Shown: one piece after another, positions 6,674-13,000 of the stretch
Layout: each line of letters opens with the position of its first letter
Position numbering within the stretch: position 1 is the first letter of the stretch
DNA from: Ferrimicrobium sp.
Lineage (GTDB): Bacteria > Actinomycetota > Acidimicrobiia > Acidimicrobiales > Acidimicrobiaceae
Assembly: GCA_027365375.1 (NCBI GenBank)
Contig: DAHXNM010000046.1
Coordinates: 1-14,778 of the forward strand
Reading direction: 5' to 3'
Length of the DNA stretch: 14,778 nt
The notes under the pieces: generated by a model
The model's input: the letters and a program-made list of their open reading frames with translations, nothing else
Databases searched by the model: none
Told to the model about the DNA's origin: nothing
Translations under genes and position numbers: made by a program

Positions 6674-8920
6674 ATGGACGTGTCCGCCAAATTGATCCCA
6701 TTTCACATTCCAAGATCTGGTGTCGCGAGTGCACGAGTGGCAGCGAATGCTGATGTACGTGGACTCTTTCCCGGAGGTGAGTACATTGCGGACCCCATAA
6801 TGTTTATCGATGATAAGTGGGACTTCGTTGGCCATAGGTCTTGGCACACGAAGGCGGGGCAACAGACGCGCCTTGCATTCGCGGGGATCCCGGAATGCTG
6901 GCGTGGGGCGGTGAAGGAATGGATTTTGTTGTGTCTCAATCCGAGTCTTGCACTGGAGTGGGCACCGTTTGACCCAATTGCTTCCACATGGCCGGAAACA
7001 CAGGAGCCTCTTAAGCCTGTGACTGCTCAAGGAAATCTTAAGGCGTTGAAGGCAGCACTCTCGGTCCTAGCAAGGTATGAATTGTGGGAACCGACAGCTG
7101 ATGATTGGGCTCAGGTGGCAGCCTTGATGCGCCATCTGCAGGATCGTTCTGAGAAGCGGATGGGTGTAGAATTGGCTCCTGGAACATTACGCATGAGAGC
7201 ACAACAGTTGCGGTCATTGTGGATGATTCGCACCATAGTCGGACGTCCATCGCTCCTCGGTGAGCATCCGTTTGGGGATGATGAGACGACCTACCTATTC
7301 GGATCTGGCCCCAAACCTCGACGTAATTCCAGGCGTCCACACGACGACGTTGGTCTCTGCCTCGGGATGATTAGTTGGGTATTTGACAATATCGCTAGCG
7401 ATATAGTTGCAAACGCGCGCTGGTGGGCTGATAATTCGGTGCCTGTAGATGAGAAGCCGTCTTCGCGCGATGACGGCTACAGCGCCATGGTGGCACTCCT
7501 GGATGAGGTCGTTAGCCAATGTGGTGTATTGCCCGGTGTCTATAACACGCATGGCGACATCACGCTTGCGCACGGTACGCTCGCCACCTTACTTGGAGAG
7601 CATGATAGCAATGAGGCATATCTTTGGGGCAGGTATGCTATGCGACGTTTCCAGAACGTGGACCTAGATCTTGAAGGTGGCGACCCCTGTCCATTGCCTA
7701 TTAGGCAGCTGCCGTTACGCGATGGATCCGGCGTCATATCCTGGACGGCCCGTCTGCTTAACAGTCGAACAGAGCTACACTGGTGGACATCTGCACTCGT
7801 TTACTACGCGATGTTTTACATTGCCGCTACCTGTGGCCTTCGCGATCTCGATCTCGCGTGTCTGCCCCTAAATTGTGTCCGTTTTACCAAGGAGACGCGG
7901 CCAACGGGAGAAGAGTATGAAGTGATCACCATGCATGGGTATCGCCAGAAGAATCGCATGGCACCGATACCCGCAACATGGAAGGTGAATGCCCGCCTCG
8001 GAAAGATCGTACGGATAATTCAAGAACTTCATGAGATATACGAGGTAATTCCGAGTATTAATTCGGCAACCATTGAGCCAATACTTTTCGATTCCGCATT
8101 GATTACGGCGTCGCTGCATCCGTCTCGCGACTCGGTTCATCTGGACTTGAACTTCATGGACTGGATTATCAAAGGCGCTAGGCGGCTTTACGATCGAGGG
8201 GTCACCAACATGCATCTTGATGACGTGACGAAACTCAATGTTGCAACTATTCGCATCACAGCCTTGCAAGCGTATGCGTCTCGCCCACTAGGTTCCGCTT
8301 TGGTCGCTCAATTTGGCAAGTGGTCAACCCAGAATGTCGCAATGGGTTACCACGGGGATGTCTTTAAGCTGATCCAACTGGCCGATCCGGATGAGGCATC
8401 AGACTTTATTCAGGAGCACACAGCGAGAACCTTGTTGCGGGCTCAAGAAAACTTTTCGGAGTTGAAGGGAAATGGAGTAGTGCGACTTGGCAAGCTCATT
8501 GACGGTCATGGAGAAGCACTACAGAATCCGGGTCCGCTCAGCCTTGCTCGGTTAAAGGCTTTAGGCAAGAAAAATTCGAATCTTCGTACGGGACCATATA
8601 CCCTTTGTCTATATGACCAGAGCACAGCGCTATGCGGAGGTAGGGGTGCGGCGGATTTTCGCCTATGTCGTCCGTTTGAGTGTCGGAACTCTGCGATGAC
8701 CCAGGCTCATCGTGCGAAGATTGAACTTCGTCGGCGGCAGGAGTTGCAAATGGCCCCGATTCTGAGGCGCGATGCGGAGAAGATTGGGAAAGCTATGCCA
8801 GAGGTGATCGAAGAGTTCTCCAGTACACCTGACGATGAGCTCATCGCTATTGTAGCTGCGGATCTCGAGAGCTACGTAGCAGAAGCTCTGGCTGGGGAGG
8901 AAGGAGAGAGTGGCGAGTGA
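6674..8920 (+). CDS. Second large tyrosine-recombinase-like protein, variant active site, C-terminal 4-Cys region (TnpB/GmtZ-like position)
   Basis: A 748-residue protein. ATG 6674 is preferred over an upstream in-frame GTG at 6563 because GGAGG (6664-6668) lies 5 nt before it and it follows the previous stop by 2 nt. The catalytic-like domain (about 370-565) has YIAATCGLRDLDLACLPL, with Arg390, and a basic beta-hairpin (YRQKNRMAPIP, Lys426). VATIRITALQAY has Arg527 but Ala524 where the HxxR His is expected. FGKWSTQNVAMGYHGD has Lys549 in place of the usual His, and the candidate nucleophile is Tyr559. Downstream, TLCLYDQSTALCGGRG through CRPFECRNSAMTQAH gives Cys645, Cys654, Cys665 and Cys670, a probable zinc site that I have seen at the same place in actinobacterial integrases of the Tn554 TnpB type. 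The N-terminal 360 residues are of unknown role. It could be an active recombinase with unusual residues or a structural partner. Confidence 0.75.
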   Translation: MDVSAKLIPFHIPRSGVASARVAANADVRGLFPGGEYIADPIMFIDDKWDFVGHRSWHTKAGQQTRLAFAGIPECWRGAVKEWILLCLNPSLALEWAPFDPIASTWPETQEPLKPVTAQGNLKALKAALSVLARYELWEPTADDWAQVAALMRHLQDRSEKRMGVELAPGTLRMRAQQLRSLWMIRTIVGRPSLLGEHPFGDDETTYLFGSGPKPRRNSRRPHDDVGLCLGMISWVFDNIASDIVANARWWADNSVPVDEKPSSRDDGYSAMVALLDEVVSQCGVLPGVYNTHGDITLAHGTLATLLGEHDSNEAYLWGRYAMRRFQNVDLDLEGGDPCPLPIRQLPLRDGSGVISWTARLLNSRTELHWWTSALVYYAMFYIAATCGLRDLDLACLPLNCVRFTKETRPTGEEYEVITMHGYRQKNRMAPIPATWKVNARLGKIVRIIQELHEIYEVIPSINSATIEPILFDSALITASLHPSRDSVHLDLNFMDWIIKGARRLYDRGVTNMHLDDVTKLNVATIRITALQAYASRPLGSALVAQFGKWSTQNVAMGYHGDVFKLIQLADPDEASDFIQEHTARTLLRAQENFSELKGNGVVRLGKLIDGHGEALQNPGPLSLARLKALGKKNSNLRTGPYTLCLYDQSTALCGGRGAADFRLCRPFECRNSAMTQAHRAKIELRRRQELQMAPILRRDAEKIGKAMPEVIEEFSSTPDDELIAIVAADLESYVAEALAGEEGESGE

Positions 8921-9440
8921 CTTAGTGAAAGTTGTGATAAACGCGCTCGAATCCATCGACAGTGCGGTGTCGAGGGGTGAGCCTGCTGCCGTGAACAATC
9001 ACATGCGCGAAGTTCCAGTCGTGCTACGCGCATTGCTGGCAGCGGTTGCTCTGGCGAGCGCAGATCGCCCCGTAAACAGCGTTACCATGGCCAAAGCAGG
9101 AGGATACGCCAGAGGTACTGCTAACACCAAGAATAAGGATGCTCTCGCTGTTATCACAAGGGTTGCCAAAGTAATTGCTGATTCGCAACTAGATCATGGC
9201 GAAGGTACAGAGGGTATTTCGGAGTTGTCCTCTAAGGTGCAGGAGCGAGACTCTACGATTTCGGCACTACGCGCAAAGCTTGCGCAAAGCAAGTCTGATC
9301 TTGACGTAGTTGCCTCGTATGCGCGGGATCTCCACAATCGATTACAGGGTGAGTTTGATGCCGTTGCGGCCGAGAAGGCAATCAAGGTACACACCCTTAG
9401 GCCAGTGATGAGCGATGAAAACGATTGCGATCCCGCTTGA
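8910..9440 (+). CDS. Small helical/coiled-coil accessory protein of the recombinase operon (TnpC/DUF6262/GmtX-like position)
   Basis: A 176-residue protein. GTG 8910 overlaps the previous gene by 11 nt and is preceded by a purine-rich GGGGAGGAAGGAGAG, so the two are coupled. The middle (about 53-85), with PVNSVTMAKAGGYARGTANTK, looks like a helix-turn-helix in the style of small accessory proteins encoded beside Tn554-type recombinases (the VxxVAxxAGVSRxTLY-like pattern). Residues about 101-150, from ISELSSKVQERDSTISALRA onward, have heptad spacing suited to a coiled coil. Tn554 TnpC is also a small coiled-coil protein that is encoded after two recombinases and helps with orientation or efficiency. 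A similar DNA-binding helper role is inferred. No sequence-level family match is claimed. The stop is TGA at 9438-9440. Confidence 0.6.
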   Translation: MASDLVKVVINALESIDSAVSRGEPAAVNNHMREVPVVLRALLAAVALASADRPVNSVTMAKAGGYARGTANTKNKDALAVITRVAKVIADSQLDHGEGTEGISELSSKVQERDSTISALRAKLAQSKSDLDVVASYARDLHNRLQGEFDAVAAEKAIKVHTLRPVMSDENDCDPA

Positions 9441-9483
9441 ATACAGAGAGTTTGCTTAAGTCGTTCACTGTGACGCAAGCGAA

Positions 9484-9497
9484 GTAGAATCTTCTAC
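9484..9497. repeat. Perfect short palindrome GTAGAA-TC-TTCTAC
   Basis: It sits 43 nt after the last gene of the recombinase operon, in the 189-bp gap between convergent genes. A 6-bp stem with a 2-nt centre is too tight for an RNA terminator loop and no T run follows, so a protein-binding site is more plausible. No function is assigned. Confidence 0.25.
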
Positions 9498-9582
9498 GTT
9501 GTGTGTCTCTATGTGCGGCAGGAACAGCGTCCAGGGGCATGTTTGCTGTGTTGTCTGATGTGGGGAATAAGACACCTGCTTG

Positions 9583-9606
9583 GTTGACGCTACCGTGTTG
9601 ACGCTA
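9583..9606. repeat. Tandem direct repeat of GTTGACGCTA, 14-bp period
   Basis: GTTGACGCTA occurs at 9583-9592 and again at 9597-9606, separated by CCGT. It lies downstream of the recombinase operon and about 24 bp beyond the 3' end of the minus-strand nuclease-like gene. Spaced short repeats of this kind can be recombinase arm sites near an element end, but two copies are weak evidence. Confidence 0.3.
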
Positions 9607-9629
9607 AGTCTGTGACGTCTTGACCTCAA

Positions 9630-10190
9630 CTATGAGAGGAACTCTTCGTAGTTGACTGCGTCGCCGTCAACTACCCGCTGCATCAACTCGCGAAGTCTTT
9701 GCAAACGAGCTTCAACCTCTTTGTCGGTGGGCTTGGTCCCGGACACCGAGTGCCGCACCACTTGGTCGGGAGGAAAGGTTAACTCCCAAAGGGGCCATGC
9801 CATTACCCAAGCGTAGCGAGCGAAGTACACACCGATTCGACGCAATTCGAACTTGTCGTCATAATCGAGGAGGCTGTAGCCGAGTAGCTGTAAGAGCGCG
9901 TCGCGCACGGCGGAGGCATCCAGCGTTTTCGTTGTCTTTAACTCGAAAAGGGTGTCCGCAATGATGAAGTCCGCATCACCTCCACCGATTGCGCTGCTTC
10001 CAGCGAATACGGGATTTAAGTGATGCGAGAGAATTCCTTCAGCAACGTACGGGATCAACTGGGACATGGCGTCACCCGCAGAACGAGAGAGGTTCACTAC
10101 GTCATCGACCGCCGCATCGGGAGCGAGTTGTAGCAGAGGTTCTGTTTCAGGACTGGCGCCTCCTGTGCTCACCGATGGCAGTCGCGGCAC
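9630..10190 (-). CDS. PD-(D/E)XK nuclease-fold protein
   Basis: A 186-residue minus-strand protein starting at GTG (10190-10188). The core NPVFAGSSAIGGGDADFI followed by LFELKTTK matches the PD-(D/E)XK signature: an acidic residue (Asp72 or Asp74), then Glu83-x-Lys85 on the next strand. This is followed by a helix with QLLGYSLLDYDD (Gln101) and then RRIGVYFARYAWVMAWPLWEL. I know this pattern from uncharacterised actinobacterial proteins of this superfamily. Catalytic residues are intact, so metal-dependent DNA cleavage is possible, although many members are unstudied. It is convergent with the recombinase operon and could be cargo of that element, for example a defence or restriction-type nuclease. 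The frame is open for 14 codons upstream of the chosen start without a better start codon. The first 30 residues look low-complexity, so the N-terminus may be truncated relative to relatives. Confidence 0.72.
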   Translation of the reverse strand: MPRLPSVSTGGASPETEPLLQLAPDAAVDDVVNLSRSAGDAMSQLIPYVAEGILSHHLNPVFAGSSAIGGGDADFIIADTLFELKTTKTLDASAVRDALLQLLGYSLLDYDDKFELRRIGVYFARYAWVMAWPLWELTFPPDQVVRHSVSGTKPTDKEVEARLQRLRELMQRVVDGDAVNYEEFLS

Positions 10191-10376
10191 CCATAGGACC
10201 GTGGACGGCCCCTTGCGTCCGGGCGAGCTGACTCATTCTGGCGACTGGCCCCGGATGGAAGTCCCTGTAGCTAGTACGACTGGATGTTCGAAAGCAGGAC
10301 AGCGATGGTTAGGCGATCCATGTAAACAGAAGAACATGTCGATAGTGTTCTAGTAGGAACAGTGGCATCAACACGG

Positions 10377-10526
10377 TCAAGCAAGGCTTAGGAGGGTCTC
10401 CACGTCCGTTTCACCCAACAATTGTGTCCAAGAACGTCCCGCCCAGTCCGAGACTGTCTCACCATCCTTGTCAGAACACCTTAATGACCTGCAAGAATGA
10501 GACACACTCGGACACGTTTACTACCA
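10377..10526 (-). pseudogene. Possible 3' remnant of a minus-strand gene
   Basis: Read on the minus strand, the frame ending at TGA (10379-10377) gives a protein-like tail, DGETVSDWAGRSWTQLLGE followed by TDVETLLSLA. It is blocked upstream by an in-frame stop near 10527 and has no start codon with a ribosome site. It lies upstream of the nuclease-like gene on the same strand. The family is not recognised. It may be chance, but its composition looks more coding-like than its surroundings. Confidence 0.2.
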
Positions 10527-10551
10527 GCTCGAACACTTTGTGAACACCTAG

Positions 10552-10592
10552 TAATCCCTTGGACGTGGGTTCGAATCCCATCGGGCCCACCA
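10552..10592 (+). pseudogene. Isolated 3' fragment of a tRNA gene (probable att site/integration scar)
   Basis: The fragment begins with the end of an anticodon loop (TAA) and the 3' strand of an anticodon stem (TCCCT), then a 5-nt variable loop (TGGAC). The T stem and loop follow (GTGGG-TTCGAAT-CCCAT, 10565-10581), then an acceptor 3' strand (CGGGCCC), discriminator A and encoded CCA. The required 5' acceptor strand GGGCCCG, a D arm and a 5' anticodon stem are absent upstream, so this is not a functional tRNA. The TAATCCCTTGG context fits a CAU-anticodon tRNA (elongator Met or Ile2), which is a judgement from memory of such tRNAs. Tyrosine-recombinase elements often use exactly this half of a tRNA as their att core. 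Confidence 0.75.
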
Positions 10593-10824
10593 GGTCAGGG
10601 CATGTGTTAACCCTGTGGACTTGCGGAAAAACCCAACAAGGCCCCCAAAGTGGCTGTGTTCCCAACGAGACGAGTGCCCGTTTCAAACCTTCTACCTTCG
10701 TAATGATGTGGATCCCCACACGTGAAACCTTTGGATTATGAGCGCCTGTCTCAGCTCTACTCTGCTCGCCCCTCTCGTACTTCAGGTGGATCATATAGTG
10801 CTCACCACTCCAGTCCATTGCTGA

Positions 10825-11031
10825 TGGGAGAGCCGCGTCCGTAAACTACGTGGTGTCGTCTTGCTTAAGGCCTATGTCGCACACCTAGAGCGGTTGGCGT
10901 ACACAATCCCCACATCGCCTGCGTTACCGATCGTCACTTGGAGCGCGAAACCGACCAAAGAAGTAACTGATTCACTGAAATCATTCAAAAAATATCTCGA
11001 ACCACTTGACACGTGTTGTGATGATGATTAA
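10825..11031 (+). pseudogene. Possible gene remnant, plus strand
   Basis: An open frame of 68 codons after an in-frame TGA at 10822 ends at TAA 11029-11031. It reads protein-like, with VLLKAYVAHLERLAYTIP and then TKEVTDSLKSFKKYLEPL. It has no ATG or GTG start; the only candidate is TTG 10861, without a ribosome site. Its 3' end overlaps the promoter for the next gene. It is probably the decayed tail of a gene whose 5' part was lost. The family is unknown. Confidence 0.25.
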
Positions 11032-11034
11032 GAT
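11006..11034 (+). promoter_or_regulatory. Sigma-70-type promoter for the DUF4232-like gene
   Basis: A perfect -35 hexamer TTGACA (11006-11011) is followed after exactly 17 bp by TAAGAT (11029-11034), 4 of 6 matches to the -10 consensus. The predicted start of transcription, around 11041, would give a leader of about 50 nt before ATG 11094. Confidence 0.6.
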
Positions 11035-11053
11035 GTCGGTGTTAGCGGGGTCA

Positions 11054-11066
11054 TTATCAATGATAA
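11054..11066. promoter_or_regulatory. Palindrome TTATCA-A-TGATAA just downstream of the promoter (operator candidate)
   Basis: A perfect 6-bp inverted repeat around a single A, about 13 bp after the predicted transcription start. Such a position suits a repressor operator for the secreted-protein gene. It is also about 28 bp before the ribosome site, and its stem has no room for an RNA loop, so DNA binding is more likely than an RNA effect. Confidence 0.4.
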
Positions 11067-11093
11067 CTCATAACCCAGACGTGGGAGGGCGTG

Positions 11094-11924
11094 ATGCGCA
11101 TAACACACAGGAAACTCATCATGGTGGTTGCATCTCTAGTCTTGGTCTTCGCTGTAGCTGGGAGCTTCGCACTGGCGAGGAGATCTGCGCCGCGCCTTGT
11201 TCCACTCAAGTCAATACCGACCTCCAAGAACACGGGGGGTCCACCGTGGGAGCCATCTCAGCGTGGAGGCGCGACTAGAAGTGCGGTGGCAAGCTCCCCA
11301 CTTTGTACGTCTACGCAGCTCGAGACACAGTACTGGACCAGCTTCCCGGCACTGGACAACCAGATGAGTGGCTTCAATCTCATCAATAAGTCAGGACAGG
11401 CATGTTCGCTGCCGGTGTATCCTTCCTCTCTGTATCTGGCAAATGCCGACGGCACCCCAGCGACGATGCCGCTGCTACCCGGTCCGGCGGGGGAAAAGGG
11501 ATCGAGCGACTTCTTGGCTTACGGGACCGCTAAAGCTCCCGCGACACCGTCATTTGCAATCCCTCTCAGCCCTGCTCCCATCACCCTCGCACCAGGTGGT
11601 ACGGCAGTAGACATCCTTTTCGGTACCGTCGGTGTCAATCAGCAACCAGGAGATCCCGCTTGTATTTCAACACCCGTCGGAGGTAGCATCGCCGTCTCAC
11701 TGGGAAATGGGTCCCCGGTACACGTGTACATGCCCGCTAAAGCAGGGACGTCAAAGTCGCTGATTGATCCAACTGGAGCTCCCTTTGGGTCATGCACTGC
11801 AGTGGCGTTCTCCCCGTTTCTCACCTGGAGTGAGGCAGGCAATCTCGTCGGTGCGCCCTATAGTCGTTCCAGTCAAGGAGATCTCCCGCTCAAGAACACC
11901 GCGGCCTTTATTAATGCACCGTAG
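11094..11924 (+). CDS. Secreted or membrane-anchored DUF4232-like protein
   Basis: A 276-residue protein from ATG 11094. GGGAGGG (11083-11089) is the ribosome site, and its spacing favours ATG over the GTG at 11091. Residues 8-29 form a hydrophobic signal peptide or anchor preceded by basic residues. A proline/glycine-rich linker follows (about 33-68), then a domain with Cys71, Cys104, Cys190 and Cys234. The segment SGFNLINKSGQACSLPVYPS (92-111), followed by a proposed beta-rich region ending in a charged/glycine-rich tail, resembles DUF4232, a beta-sandwich common in actinobacterial exported proteins. These often read as a cysteine pair bridging an NxSxxxCxLxGYP-like strand. The exact role is unknown; cell-envelope association is inferred. 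It lies 91 nt upstream of another exported protein on the same strand. Confidence 0.65.
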   Translation: MRITHRKLIMVVASLVLVFAVAGSFALARRSAPRLVPLKSIPTSKNTGGPPWEPSQRGGATRSAVASSPLCTSTQLETQYWTSFPALDNQMSGFNLINKSGQACSLPVYPSSLYLANADGTPATMPLLPGPAGEKGSSDFLAYGTAKAPATPSFAIPLSPAPITLAPGGTAVDILFGTVGVNQQPGDPACISTPVGGSIAVSLGNGSPVHVYMPAKAGTSKSLIDPTGAPFGSCTAVAFSPFLTWSEAGNLVGAPYSRSSQGDLPLKNTAAFINAP

Positions 11925-11934
11925 GTGCCCCATA

Positions 11935-11966
11935 TTTGGACCCCAGATATACCATTCGGACCCCAG
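11935..11966. repeat. Direct repeat TTYGGACCCCAG, 20-bp period
   Basis: TTTGGACCCCAG (11935-11946) and TTCGGACCCCAG (11955-11966) differ at one base and lie 11 bp after the stop of the DUF4232-like gene. Closely spaced short repeats like these occur at the ends of IS21-type elements and in regulator binding sites. No transposase of that type is present here, so origin and role are open. Confidence 0.4.
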
Positions 11967-12015
11967 GTTTCTACCGTGTGATTCAGCGGCAAGAGATCAA
12001 TGAAAGTAGGCTCCA

Positions 12016-12900
12016 GTGATTGAACGATTCCCCAGACGGATAGGCGGGACAGTAGCTCTCTTAGTGTCGGCCGTTACGATGGTCATCGCACTTACCGGCA
12101 CTGCGGCGTATGCTGGTGATACGCCAACAGGATATTGGTATGGCTCAGACGGCACCGGGCCAGCCCCTCAGGGGACGGGAGTCGAGTACACGATGCCGAA
12201 CTGTGGTGGGGCTTATGGCTCGTATACAGGCCAGCTCAACCAAGTGAGTAGCCCTTATAACGTTGCTTCAGATTCGAATGCGGCTAATGCTAATCAGGCA
12301 TCAGGATACGGCGTCGGAAGCCAGAACTCCTATTTTATTGCACCACCTCAGTCAGATCCTTCATACAACGGTACAGCTACTGAAGCAACATTCTGGGGTG
12401 AGTCTCAAGCTAATATCGCGTTAGAGAACTGGGGTTCATTTTATGGTCAAAGTGGAATCAACTTACCGGGCAACCCGATAATTTATGCAGATCTTGAGAA
12501 CTCAATTGAGTACACCTGGAATAAGGGGACTACTTCACTAAATCGAGACGTGTTCAACGGATTCTGGAACGAGGTGCATCAGAGACTCGTCTCCATCAAG
12601 GGTACTAAACGGGAAATCTATGCTGGTGTGTATTCCTCCCCTTACTTCTGGTCTACTTTCATGTCGGGCAGTCTTGGAGCGACATATGAGTGGACTTCGG
12701 AGACAACCTATGGATCATACTCTTCAGGCAATTGTGCGAGTGGCTGGAATTCACCCCTTGGCTATACGGCGGACTTCTACGCAAGTTACAACCAGGGTTC
12801 TCCCTGTGCTGTGGCGTGGCAGTGGATTTCGGGGTCAGCTGACTATGACCAAGTCTATGGTTCTCAAATCGTAAGCGGTGAAGGCGGTACTTGCAACTAG
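12016..12900 (+). CDS. Secreted glycoside-hydrolase-like protein (GH25/DUF1906-type fold)
   Basis: A 294-residue exported protein. Residues 1-33 are a signal peptide (basic n-region RFPRRIGG, a hydrophobic core, cleavage likely after AYA). The mature part has PIIYADLENS, with Asp159 and Glu161 in the DxE arrangement of GH25 lysozyme-like TIM barrels. RDVFNGFWNEVHQRL is a barrel helix, and REIYAGVYSSPYFWSTFM is a following strand and helix. Near the C-terminus AVAWQWISGSADYDQVYG recalls the QW...D strand that closes such barrels. Cysteines 63, 240, 264 and 293 could form two disulfides. A peptidoglycan- or polysaccharide-cleaving role at the cell surface is inferred; divergent members may be inactive. 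GTG 12016 is the only start giving the signal peptide, and its ribosome site is weak (AGTAGG). Its last 11 bases belong to a 37-bp direct repeat. Confidence 0.65.
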   Translation: MIERFPRRIGGTVALLVSAVTMVIALTGTAAYAGDTPTGYWYGSDGTGPAPQGTGVEYTMPNCGGAYGSYTGQLNQVSSPYNVASDSNAANANQASGYGVGSQNSYFIAPPQSDPSYNGTATEATFWGESQANIALENWGSFYGQSGINLPGNPIIYADLENSIEYTWNKGTTSLNRDVFNGFWNEVHQRLVSIKGTKREIYAGVYSSPYFWSTFMSGSLGATYEWTSETTYGSYSSGNCASGWNSPLGYTADFYASYNQGSPCAVAWQWISGSADYDQVYGSQIVSGEGGTCN

Positions 12901-13000
12901 TTCGACATGGGTAGGTTCATTGGACCAATACCCAATGGCGAGAGTTGGCGAGCAGGAGCACTTCTTGCAACTAGTTCGACATGGGTAGGTTCATTGGACC
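12890..13000. repeat. Two perfect 37-bp direct repeats separated by a unique 37-bp segment
   Basis: Positions 12890-12926 and 12964-13000 are identical (beginning CTTGCAACTAGTTCGACATG and ending TTCATTGGACC), and the bases on both sides of each copy differ. The intervening 12927-12963 is also 37 bp. The first copy includes the last codons and stop of the upstream gene. I saw no third copy in the window. Possible origins are a tandem duplication with a filler, an att/target duplication, or an orphan two-repeat CRISPR-like unit. Confidence 0.85.

Larger units (their letters stand above)
10191..11093. other. About 900 bp without an intact gene: decayed coding pieces and a tRNA scar
   Basis: No ORF here has a sensible start, ribosome site and motif. 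It contains a tRNA 3' fragment (10552-10592), a minus-strand coding-like tail ending at 10377, a plus-strand coding-like tail ending at 11031, and a promoter serving the gene at 11094. The mix of fragments on both strands suggests repeated insertion and deletion at this spot. Confidence 0.55.

Noticed and set aside
10518..10592. Intact tRNA ending at the CCA
   Set aside because: The 5' acceptor strand GGGCCCG, D arm and 5' anticodon stem are missing from the required positions. Only the 3' part from the anticodon loop on is tRNA-like.
10471..10818. 115-codon minus-strand ORF across the tRNA fragment
   Set aside because: The motif GPMGFEPTSKG is the antisense translation of a tRNA T arm, a well-known false ORF pattern.
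12890..13000. A functional CRISPR array
   Set aside because: There are only two repeats, one lies within a protein-coding end, no cas genes are present and the repeat lacks a clear internal palindrome. It is kept only as a direct repeat.
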